From Shinella sp. PSBB067 (GTDB taxonomy: Bacteria; Pseudomonadota; Alphaproteobacteria; Rhizobiales; Rhizobiaceae): a stretch of 64,000 nucleotides of DNA. Position 1 is the first letter of the stretch. The number at the start of each line of letters is the position of its first letter. Of the stretch, positions 1 through 6,511 are shown one piece after another. Below the pieces are notes generated by a model. It saw only the letters and a program-made list of their open reading frames with translations. It did no database searches and was not told where the DNA came from. A program made the position numbers and the translations under genes. The stretch spans positions 1,364,001 to 1,428,000 of the forward strand of contig NZ_CP069303.1 of NCBI RefSeq assembly GCF_016839145.1, written 5' to 3'.

Positions 1-957
1 GACGGCGGTTATTCGGAAGGCCACGACCGCGGCCGCCAGGAGCTTGAAAAGGCGATGGGCGACAAGATCGAGACCGCCTTCCTCGAAAACGTGCCGGAAG
101 GCCCGGATGCCGAACGCGCCGTCGAGCGCATGGCCCGCTCGGGTTGCGCGCTCGTCTTCACCACGTCCTTCGGCTTCATGGATGCGACGATCAAGGTCGC
201 GCAGAAGTTCCCGGACGTGAAGTTCGAGCACGCAACCGGCTTCAAGAGCGCGGAAAACGTCGGCACCTACAACGCCCGCTTCTATGAAGGCCGCTACATC
301 CAGGGCGTGATCGCCGCCAAGATGTCGAAGAAGGGCGTCGCCGGCTACATCGCCTCCTTCCCGATCCCGGAAGTCGTGATGGGCATCAACGCCTTCATGC
401 TCGGCGCGCAGTCCGTCAACCCGGACTTCAAGGTCAAGATCGTCTGGGCCAACACCTGGGCCGATCCGGGCAAGGAAGCCGATGCCGCCAAGGCGCTCGC
501 CGACCAGGGCGTCGACATCCTGACCCAGCACACCGACTCGACCGCGCCGATGCAGGTTGCCGCCGAACGCGGCATCCACGCGTTCGGCCAGGCGTCCGAC
601 ATGATCTCCGCCGGCCCGAACACGCAGCTCACCGCGATCGTCGATACCTGGGGCGCCTACTACATCAAGCGCACGCAGGCTGTTCTCGACGGCACCTGGA
701 AGTCCGAGCAGATCTGGGACGGCCTGAAGGACGGCATCCTGACCATGGCGCCCTATACCAACATGCCCGACGACGTGAAGAAGGCCGCCGAGGATGTCGA
801 GGCGAAGATCCGCTCCGGCGAACTGCACCCCTTCACCGGCCCGGTCAAGAAGCAGGACGGCTCCGACTGGCTGGCCGCCGGCAAGGTCTCGGACGACGGC
901 ACGCTGCTCGGCATGAACTTCTACGTCGCCGGCGTGGACGACAAGCTGCCGCAGTAA
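1..957 (+). CDS. BMP family ABC transporter substrate-binding protein (5' end outside window)
   Basis: This is the C-terminal 318 residues of a basic membrane protein (BMP/Med/PnrA) family periplasmic binding protein. The reading frame is open from base 1 and stops with TAA at 955-957. An internal ATG at 55 is not the true start, because the family sequence (GGYSEGHDRG) continues upstream of it. Family features visible are the EVVMGINAFMLGAQSVNP segment, the TWADPGKEADAAKAL helix and a DILTQHTDSTAPMQVA hinge region. Known BMP proteins bind nucleosides or related ligands and deliver them to an ABC importer. The permease and ATPase are presumably to the left, outside the window. A strong terminator follows 24 bases after the stop, so this is the last gene of its operon. 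The ligand cannot be read from the sequence. Confidence 0.9.
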   Translation, partial: DGGYSEGHDRGRQELEKAMGDKIETAFLENVPEGPDAERAVERMARSGCALVFTTSFGFMDATIKVAQKFPDVKFEHATGFKSAENVGTYNARFYEGRYIQGVIAAKMSKKGVAGYIASFPIPEVVMGINAFMLGAQSVNPDFKVKIVWANTWADPGKEADAAKALADQGVDILTQHTDSTAPMQVAAERGIHAFGQASDMISAGPNTQLTAIVDTWGAYYIKRTQAVLDGTWKSEQIWDGLKDGILTMAPYTNMPDDVKKAAEDVEAKIRSGELHPFTGPVKKQDGSDWLAAGKVSDDGTLLGMNFYVAGVDDKLPQ

Positions 958-979
958 GCAGGAACGGCAAGGAACGCGG

Positions 980-1010
980 AAAGGCGTCCCCCAGAGGGAC
1001 GCCTTTTTCG
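980..1010 (+). terminator. Rho-independent terminator after the BMP gene
   Basis: A perfect 10-bp stem, AAGGCGTCCC (981-990) with GGGACGCCTT (996-1005), encloses a 5-base loop. The descending arm runs into TTTTTCG. It lies 24 bases past the BMP stop codon and ahead of the independent regulator gene that starts at 1148. Confidence 0.85.
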
Positions 1011-1147
1011 TTCGTGCGGCACTCTATCCCCCTGTTTATGCGCAACTCCACACACAAACCGTTTCGCACTTTCGCTGGAATTGCTCTATACCTGCCGGAT
1101 GGTTTCGGGACGGACGGGGTGCCCCGGAACGGAGGAGGGGAAGGTTC

Positions 1148-1903
1148 TTGCGCAAGGGTTTGCTTGAGACGGTCATCAGCGGGATGAACACGCGCACCAG
1201 CCATGCGCAGGTCGTCAACGCGCTGGGCCGGGCCATCATCGCGGGCGAATACCCCGTCGGTGCGACATTGCCGGGCGACGCGGAGCTCGCGGCCCGCTTC
1301 AAGGTTTCCCGCACGGTGCTGCGCGAGGCGATGAAGACGCTGGCCGCCAAGGGCCTTGTCGTGCCGCGCGCGCGCATCGGCACGCGCGTGACGCCGAACA
1401 CGCAATGGAACCTCTTCGACAGCGACATCCTCACCTGGTATTTCGCCGTCGGCATCAACGAGGATTTCCTGCTGCACCTTTCCGAAGTGCGCCTCGCCTT
1501 CGAGCCGCATGCCGCGGTGCTCGCCGCCCGCCATGCGACGGAGGCCGACATCAGCCAGATGATGCGGCTCGCCGTTGCCATGGGCGATTCGGAACACACC
1601 GCCGAGACGCTCGCCATGGCCGACCTGAAATTCCACCTCTCGGTTCTGGAAGCCTCGCGCAATCCGTTCCTGCGCACCGTGGGCAGCCTGATCGAGGCGG
1701 CCCTGGTCGGCGCCTTCAAGCTCAGCTCCCCCGCCGCCGACCGCGGCAAGCGGGGCGACGTCGCCGCCACCCATATCCGCATCGTCGAGGAGATCGACAG
1801 GCGGGACGAGGAGGGCGCGCGCCGCGCCATGGAAAACGTCATCAAGGTCGGCCGCGAGCGCGTCGTGCAGGCGCTGCGCGCGGAAAAGCAGTCAGGCCGG
1901 TAA
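1148..1903 (+). CDS. GntR/FadR-subfamily transcriptional regulator
   Basis: A 251-residue regulator with an N-terminal winged helix-turn-helix (about residues 18-85; GEYPVGATLPGDAELAARF and SRTVLREAMKTLAAKGLV are typical) and a C-terminal all-helical FCD ligand-binding domain (about 100-235, with the metal/ligand-type DLKFHLSVLEAS segment). I chose the TTG start at 1148 because GGAGGAGG (1131-1138) sits 9 bases ahead. The ATG at 1184 has no comparable site. FadR-type regulators usually repress a sugar-acid or organic-acid catabolic operon, but no such operon adjoins here, so the target is unknown. The 3' end overlaps the convergent antiporter gene by 12 bases. Confidence 0.9.
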   Translation: MRKGLLETVISGMNTRTSHAQVVNALGRAIIAGEYPVGATLPGDAELAARFKVSRTVLREAMKTLAAKGLVVPRARIGTRVTPNTQWNLFDSDILTWYFAVGINEDFLLHLSEVRLAFEPHAAVLAARHATEADISQMMRLAVAMGDSEHTAETLAMADLKFHLSVLEASRNPFLRTVGSLIEAALVGAFKLSSPAADRGKRGDVAATHIRIVEEIDRRDEEGARRAMENVIKVGRERVVQALRAEKQSGR

Positions 1904-3670
1904 CGGCGCGGCAAGGTCCAGTTCGCCCTGCGCGCCGGCGTCCCGGCGAAGCCCGTCGGCTCTCAGGAGCTGCTCGGCCATGGCCGAAGCGAGCTCATCC
2001 TTGGCGATCACGATATGGTTGGCGCCGAACTGGCGCAGATGGTCGGCCTCGGCCTGCGAGGTGGCCCGCGCGACGATGGCAAGGGCGCCGTTTGCCGCGC
2101 GTGCCTGCTCGATCAGGGTGCCCGCGGCGAAGGCATCGGGTATCGCCGTGACGAACCAGCGTGCGCCGGCAATGTTGGCCTGCGCCAGCACGCCGCGGTT
2201 GCCGGCGGGCTCGCCGATGGCCTCGATGCCGCTTTCGCGCAGCACTTCGGCAACGCCCGCACGCTCCTCGATGACGAGGAGGGGAATGCCCGCCGCCCTC
2301 AGCCGTTCGACGACACGCCGGCCGACGCGGCCGTAGCCCACCACCACCGCGTGGTCCGCGAGCGTCGTCGGCTCGGGCACGTCTTCCACGCTCGCGGCCT
2401 CCTCGGCCTTCGGCGCCGTCTCCTCTCCGCCTGCCGGCTCCTGCGCCCCGCCCAGCCTTGCCCCATAATGGTCGACCGCCATGAAGAGCAGCGGATTGAC
2501 GAGGATTGAGAACAGGGCGCCGGCGACGACGAGGTCCTGTGCGACCGGCGGAAGCAGCTTGAGGCCGACGCCGAGCACCACGAGGATGAAGGAGAACTCG
2601 CCGATCTGGGCAAGGCTTGCGGCGATCGTCAGCGCGATCGTGCGCGGATAGCCGAAGGCCTTGACGATGAGATAGGCCGCGGCCGACTTGATGAAGATGA
2701 TGGTGACGACGGTGGCGAGGATCGCCAGCGGCCGTTCGAGAAGATTGACCGGATCGAACAGCATGCCGACCGATACGAAGAAGAGAACCGCGAAGGCGTC
2801 GCGCAGCGGCAGGGTCTCCCGCGCGGCCTGCTGGCTGAGCTGCGATTCGGCCAGGACCATGCCGGCGAAGAAGGCGCCGAGCGCGAAGGACACGCCGAAG
2901 AGCTTCGCCGAGCCGTAAGCCACCCCGAGCGCGATGGCGAGCACCGACAGGCGGAACAGCTCGCGCGAGCCCGTATGCGCGACGTAATGCAGGATGAGCG
3001 GGATGACCTTGCGGCCCACGACGAGCATCAGCGCGATGAAGGCCGAGACCTTGACGGCGGTGACGCCGACGGCGGTCCATACCGCACCGATGCCGAGCGC
3101 GCGGGTCAGGTCCGGATCCACGTCGGCGGTCTGCGCCATGCCGCCGAGCACGCCGGCAAGCGGTGGCAGGAGCACCAGGGTCAGGACCATCACGAGATCC
3201 TCGACGATCAGCCACCCGACCGCGATGCGCCCCTTCTCCGTCTCCACCATGCGGCGCTCCTGCAGGGCGCGCAACAGGACGACCGTGCTGGCGACGGAAA
3301 GCGACAGGCCGAAGACGAAGCCGCTGCCGGCCGACCAGCCCATGGCAAGCCCGAGAAGCAGCCCGAAGAAGGTGGCGACGAGGATCTGGCCGATCGCGCC
3401 GGGAATGGCGATCGTGCGAACGGACAGGAGGTCTTTCAGGGAAAAATGCAGGCCGACCCCGAACATCAGCAGGATGACGCCGATCTCGGCCAGTTCGTTC
3501 GCCAGTTTCTGATCGGCGACGAAACCGGGCGTGAACGGCCCGATGCAGACGCCGGCCAGCAGATAACCGGCGATCGGCGGCAGGCGAAAGCGGTGTGCGA
3601 CCAGCCCCGCCAAGAAGGCGAGACAGATACCGGCGACGAGGGTCGCGATCAGCGGTGTCGCATGGGGCAA
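1892..3670 (-). CDS. ybaL: YbaL/Kef-type cation:proton antiporter with TrkA-N domain
   Basis: A 592-residue inner-membrane protein. The first ~385 residues form the CPA2 Na+/H+ exchanger domain with about 12 hydrophobic segments (LPPIAGYLLAGVCIGPFTPGF is the family signature). A cytoplasmic TrkA-N Rossmann domain follows at roughly 435-555 (VVVGYGRVGRRVVERL). This is the layout of YbaL/KefB-type potassium efflux systems; substrate and direction are inferred from the family. The start is TTG, giving MPHATPLI, which aligns with the start of Escherichia coli YbaL as I remember it, and an AGGA lies about 9-10 bases upstream. No Kef ancillary flavoprotein (KefF/KefG) gene is adjacent. The last 12 bases overlap the end of the convergent GntR gene. 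Confidence 0.9.
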   Translation of the reverse strand: MPHATPLIATLVAGICLAFLAGLVAHRFRLPPIAGYLLAGVCIGPFTPGFVADQKLANELAEIGVILLMFGVGLHFSLKDLLSVRTIAIPGAIGQILVATFFGLLLGLAMGWSAGSGFVFGLSLSVASTVVLLRALQERRMVETEKGRIAVGWLIVEDLVMVLTLVLLPPLAGVLGGMAQTADVDPDLTRALGIGAVWTAVGVTAVKVSAFIALMLVVGRKVIPLILHYVAHTGSRELFRLSVLAIALGVAYGSAKLFGVSFALGAFFAGMVLAESQLSQQAARETLPLRDAFAVLFFVSVGMLFDPVNLLERPLAILATVVTIIFIKSAAAYLIVKAFGYPRTIALTIAASLAQIGEFSFILVVLGVGLKLLPPVAQDLVVAGALFSILVNPLLFMAVDHYGARLGGAQEPAGGEETAPKAEEAASVEDVPEPTTLADHAVVVGYGRVGRRVVERLRAAGIPLLVIEERAGVAEVLRESGIEAIGEPAGNRGVLAQANIAGARWFVTAIPDAFAAGTLIEQARAANGALAIVARATSQAEADHLRQFGANHIVIAKDELASAMAEQLLRADGLRRDAGAQGELDLAAPLPA

Positions 3671-3748
3671 ACGCGTCTATCCTATTGCTTGGGAATTCAA
3701 GAGGATAGGGTAGGGCGGCCGCCCGGTTCGCGCAAGACGAAAATCCGT

Positions 3749-4096
3749 TCAGCCGTCGTTGCTGGCGTTGAGGTCCTCCGGCCGCGTGCCTTCGTCGTGC
3801 GCATGCGTGGCGAGCTGGGCCGCCCCCATCGCCTGGTAGAGGTTGAACAGCGCCTCGCTTGCGCGCGCAGCCAGCCGGAACCAATCGCTGTTGCCGGCGA
3901 TGGCGGGGTGATGGAGCAACTGGTCGTCGACGAGGTCGAGCACGATGGAGGTCGTGTGCACCGCCTCATGGAAGCCGAAGGAACCGGAAGCGTACTGCGC
4001 AAGCAGTTCCGGCGGCGTCATGCCATGCTCTCCCGCCAGGATGTCGAGCTGTCTCAGCCGTTCGTCCTCGAGTTCGATGTCACTGCTTTCCAGCAT
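3749..4096 (-). CDS. Hypothetical protein, ~115 aa
   Basis: A small acidic soluble protein rich in helix-forming residues, with no signal peptide or membrane segment. I do not recognise the family with confidence; it resembles short conserved rhizobial hypotheticals. A TTG start at 4129 would add 11 residues, but the ATG at 4096 is preferred because GAGGGG lies 8 bases upstream. It starts 30 bases after the stop of the lipoprotein gene on the same strand, so the two are probably co-transcribed. Confidence 0.65.
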   Translation of the reverse strand: MLESSDIELEDERLRQLDILAGEHGMTPPELLAQYASGSFGFHEAVHTTSIVLDLVDDQLLHHPAIAGNSDWFRLAARASEALFNLYQAMGAAQLATHAHDEGTRPEDLNASNDG

Positions 4097-4125
4097 GGTC
4101 GTCGCCCCTCTGTTGCCTCTTGGTA

Positions 4126-4386
4126 TCAATAGTAGTCAAGCCGCACATGGCGGCGGATCAAAAGCAGCGAGCGATCCGGCTGGATGATGTACGTTTCGTC
4201 CACCTGCCTGCCCATCGTGTCGTAGAATGTGTGGCCGAGCGTGCTGCCGATCGGCGCTTTGGTGAGCTTCGTTCGAGGCTGGCCGCCATAGGTGATGCTG
4301 CCGGGAATGGGTTCGAGACGCCCGGCCTGCGCGGTGCAGGCGGCAAGGGCGAGGGCGGCAAGCAGGGGCACGAGGATTCGGATCAT
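4126..4386 (-). CDS. Small predicted lipoprotein, 86 aa
   Basis: The first 16 residues form a lipoprotein signal ending in the lipobox LALAAC, with Cys16 as the expected lipidated residue. About 70 residues of mature protein follow, with a GHTFYDTMGRQVDETYII core. AAGGAG lies 7 bases upstream of the ATG. It is probably anchored in the outer or inner membrane facing the periplasm. The function is unknown, and it is the first gene of a two-gene unit with the 115-aa protein downstream. Confidence 0.75.
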   Translation of the reverse strand: MIRILVPLLAALALAACTAQAGRLEPIPGSITYGGQPRTKLTKAPIGSTLGHTFYDTMGRQVDETYIIQPDRSLLLIRRHVRLDYY

Positions 4387-4463
4387 GGCAGGCTCCTTCC
4401 GGCGCAGTCTAGCAGATCGCGCGCAACGGGAAACGGGCGACCGAAGCCGCCCGTCATGAAGCT

Positions 4464-4988
4464 TCAGCCCTGGGGCGTCAGCGTCACCGATGTGCCGGTG
4501 GCCGCCAGGTTGAGCCCGATCTGGCCGCTGACGCTGATCGTCTGCAGGTGGATCGAGCCGGAGGTGCCGCCGATGAGTATGTTCGTGCCGACACCGACGC
4601 CGACGCTCGCTTCCGCGGTCGCCCCCTGGTAGAGGCCGCCGAGCGAGCCCTGATGGTAGCCGGCCGTCGGCGCGAAGACCGCCCAGACGATGCGGCCCTG
4701 GGTGGTGAAGCCGAGATCGACGCCCATCTTGCGGATCACGCCGCTATAGGAATCCCGCTCGCCGTTGGACGCCTTGAAGACGCAGTCGACGCTCTTTGCC
4801 GAACCGATCACGTAGCCGACGCCGCCGCCCACGTCGCAGGTCAGCATGCCGATCTTCACGCCATCGCGCGCGCCGCGGTCGATATAGACGGGCGCCTCCT
4901 CGCGGATCACCATGTCTGCGGCACCAGCGGTCGTCGCAAAAGCCTGCGCAAGGGTCAACGCGAGGATGGTTCCAAGCTTCTTGTTCAT
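4464..4988 (-). CDS. DUF992 family exported protein, 174 aa
   Basis: A signal peptide (about residues 1-24, ending TTAGAA) is followed by a glycine-rich beta domain typical of DUF992: VKIGMLTCDVGGGVGYVIGSAKSVDCVF, then a long hydrophobic beta stretch (EASVGVGVGTNILIGG). DUF992 proteins are periplasmic or surface proteins of unknown function, common in Rhizobiales. The ATG at 4988 is chosen over the upstream in-frame ATG (5072) because it starts the signal peptide and has AAGGAG 8 bases upstream. Confidence 0.85.
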   Translation of the reverse strand: MNKKLGTILALTLAQAFATTAGAADMVIREEAPVYIDRGARDGVKIGMLTCDVGGGVGYVIGSAKSVDCVFKASNGERDSYSGVIRKMGVDLGFTTQGRIVWAVFAPTAGYHQGSLGGLYQGATAEASVGVGVGTNILIGGTSGSIHLQTISVSGQIGLNLAATGTSVTLTPQG

Positions 4989-5094
4989 CTGTGCACTCCT
5001 TCTAGCTGGCACGATAATGGCGAATCCGGCGCATTGGTTCCCGGTCGCAACCGATCTCATGGCCAAGAACATGGCGGAGTGTGGGCACGCAGCC

Positions 5095-5115
5095 GCCCGC
5101 CGTCAGGCGGCGGGC
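5095..5115. terminator. Possible hairpin terminator between two minus-strand genes
   Basis: GCCCGCCG (5095-5102) pairs with CGGCGGGC (5108-5115) around a short loop. It lies after the stop of the 70-aa gene and before the DUF992 gene. There is no U-tract on either strand, so termination is uncertain. Confidence 0.3.
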
Positions 5116-5134
5116 GCGAACACCGGTTTTCCGG

Positions 5135-5347
5135 TCAGACATGGTTGATGGTGGGAAGGTGCGAGATCACCTCGTCGCGGCTCCTCTCGTCGAGCGTGGC
5201 GATGTGCTCGTTCCAGAACGCTTCGGCGAGGCGGCTTTCGTGCTCCCATTTCCGGGTGCTCATGAGATTGTCGTCGATCTTTGCCAGCCGTCCGCCACCG
5301 AGGCGGAGATATTCGGCGGCAAGCTTTGCAGCGGGTGTCTGTGTCAT
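5135..5347 (-). CDS. Hypothetical protein, 70 aa
   Basis: A short charged, helical, cytoplasmic protein (TPAAKLAAEYLRLGGG at the N-terminus) with no recognisable domain. The ATG at 5347 is selected because GAGGAGG sits about 6 bases upstream; an in-frame ATG 39 bases earlier has no such site. It stands alone, and the 366 bases upstream carry no convincing gene. Confidence 0.6.
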   Translation of the reverse strand: MTQTPAAKLAAEYLRLGGGRLAKIDDNLMSTRKWEHESRLAEAFWNEHIATLDERSRDEVISHLPTINHV

Positions 5348-5713
5348 GGCCGACCTCCTCTGGATGACTGGACCGGAAACCGGCAAGCCCCAGGGATTGT
5401 TCCGCGCAACAAAAAAGGCCGGGGCGAAAACGCACCGACCTTCCTCATCATCGTCCTATCACCAGTGCCAGTACATCCGTGGTCAAGAGCAGCAGGCGAT
5501 GACGGCAATTGCGAGCGGCAGAAAGCTTCCAGCGCTCATCAGCAATGCCGATGGACGTGATATAGGAGGCCATTGTGTCCAAAACAAGGGCAATGCCGAA
5601 AATCGCAAACCCCGCCGCCGCACCCGGCGTTGACGCGCCGGGCAAAGCTGCTAAAAAGCCGCATCGCTCAAGGGGCGAGCCCGGCCCCGAGCCGGCGCTG
5701 CCCCTTGCTCCGT
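5348..5713. other. Gene-free stretch upstream of tRNA-Ser
   Basis: No convincing protein gene. A GTG at 5575 preceded by GGAGG opens a 53-codon low-complexity frame that runs into the tRNA, and a 65-codon minus-strand frame crosses the same bases. Neither looks like a real protein. The stretch presumably holds the promoters of the 70-aa gene (leftward) and of tRNA-Ser (rightward). Confidence 0.5.
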
Positions 5714-5803
5714 GGAAGAGTGGCCGAGCGGTTTAAGGCACCGGTCTTGAAAACCGGCGTAGGCGAGAGTCTACCGTGGGTTCGAATCCCACCTCTTCCG
5801 CCA
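5714..5803 (+). tRNA. tRNA-Ser (anticodon TGA)
   Basis: The acceptor stem GGAAGAG (5714-5720) pairs with CTCTTCC, followed by discriminator G and an encoded CCA (5801-5803). The anticodon stem CCGGT/ACCGG encloses loop CTTGAAA with anticodon TGA at 5748-5750. A long variable arm typical of class II tRNAs and a T loop (GGTTCGAATCC) are present. Its last six bases, CCGCCA, begin the direct repeat that bounds the accessory region to the right, so it is the likely insertion site. Confidence 0.97.
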
Positions 5804-5819
5804 AACACCGCCGATTGCC
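5798..5819 (+). repeat. Direct repeat copy 1 (putative attL, includes tRNA-Ser 3' end)
   Basis: A 22-base sequence beginning with the tRNA terminal CCGCCA and ending CCGCCGATTGCC. It is identical over all 22 bases to 11607-11628, and matches 14120-14142 at 21 of 23 bases when extended by one base. The distal part, ACCGCCGATTGCCGCAC (5807-5823), is also identical to 11481-11497. Confidence 0.8.
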
Positions 5820-6136
5820 GCACAAATTCACGGGCATCTCCTTAATTATCAAACAGATAGCTGGTTGCTAGGCAGTTGATCTAAGGGGACAGGTTCTCGC
5901 ACGCCCTACCACGTAGGATAGTCGTCCCGTTAGAGCCGCCGATCATACGCTATTGCCCCCGTTTTTCCGTGGGTGAACAAGCTTTGGGCATGCTGAATGT
6001 TCCCTTATTGTTCATGGTGGAGTACACTTGCTAAGCTGCGTAAAGATTCGAGCGTTGTCGGCAGATTACGTGTTGACCAGCGTGAGAAAGGCCAAGTAGG
6101 GCAAATGTTGCAATCATCACCTTTCTGGATGCCAAT
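5820..6136. other. Non-coding leader region of the nuclease-STAND gene
   Basis: 317 bases with no plausible gene. It contains a candidate LexA box (5999-6013) overlapping a sigma-70-like promoter: TTGGGC at 5984-5989, a 16-base spacer, and TATTGT at 6006-6011. The rest is unremarkable, AT-richer sequence. Confidence 0.5.
5999..6013 (+). promoter_or_regulatory. Candidate SOS (LexA) box upstream of the defence gene
   Basis: GTTC (5999-6002), seven bases, GTTC (6010-6013): an exact match to the alphaproteobacterial LexA direct repeat GTTC-N7-GTTC. It overlaps the possible -10 element at 6006-6011 and lies about 120 bases upstream of the first defence-gene codon. An eight-base pattern is expected about twice by chance in 64 kb counting both strands, so position is the main support. 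Confidence 0.4.
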
Positions 6137-6511
6137 TTGAGCAAAGCGTCAAAGCAGCCGAAGGCTACATCGACCGAGATCACCGGGGGAGCGGGCTTCA
6201 CTTACGAAGATACCGTTGTAGCCTACTACCTGTCCGCGCTCCTCCGAGAAGAAGGTGCTGCTCTCCAGAAAGGCGTTGTAAAGAGTGTTGCCGTACAGCA
6301 AAGCGGCCACGACCGTCCGATGGACGATATGACCATCGAGTTCGAGGACCAGGGAACGCTCGTAAACCTCGATCTTCAAGTTAAGACCGGTCTTTCCATC
6401 AGTAGCCGGAACACGGCCTTTATGGATGTCGTCACCCGCGCTTTGAAGACCCGCGCAGAGGACGGCTTTCAGCCTGACCGTGGCGCATATGGTTTGCAGT
6501 GGAGCGCATAG
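6137..6511 (+). pseudogene. Nuclease domain of an Avs-like defence protein (Cap4/DUF4297-like), frame broken at its 3' end
   Basis: A 124-residue frame carrying only a nuclease domain. GGAGFTYEDTVVAYYL (residues 17-32, Glu24), PMDDMTIEF (Asp64) and LDLQVKTG (Gln81-x-Lys83) have the order and spacing of the E...D...QxK PD-(D/E)xK nucleases seen at the N-terminus of Cap4 and Avs effectors. The reading frame ends with TAG just after GAYG, where the family sequence should continue. That continuation is found one frame back, starting at 6493 (F-A-V-E-R-I-A...). One base missing from the T-run at 6493-6495 would explain it. There is no canonical slippery heptamer. The start is TTG (6137) with no clear ribosome-binding site. 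It could also act as a separate nuclease subunit translated with the gene that overlaps it. Confidence 0.6.

Noticed and set aside
5448..5735. Small frames upstream of tRNA-Ser (minus 5448-5645; plus GTG at 5575)
   Set aside because: The plus frame has a GGAGG but encodes Pro/Ala/Lys-rich sequence running into the tRNA; the minus frame lacks a ribosome-binding site. Neither is convincing.
5889..5907. Similarity between AGGTTCTCGCACGCCC (about 5890) and AGGTTCCCGCACGGCC (about 11592)
   Set aside because: Possibly an extra arm of the attachment sites, but the match is short, imperfect and not present near copy 4, so I do not count it as a repeat.
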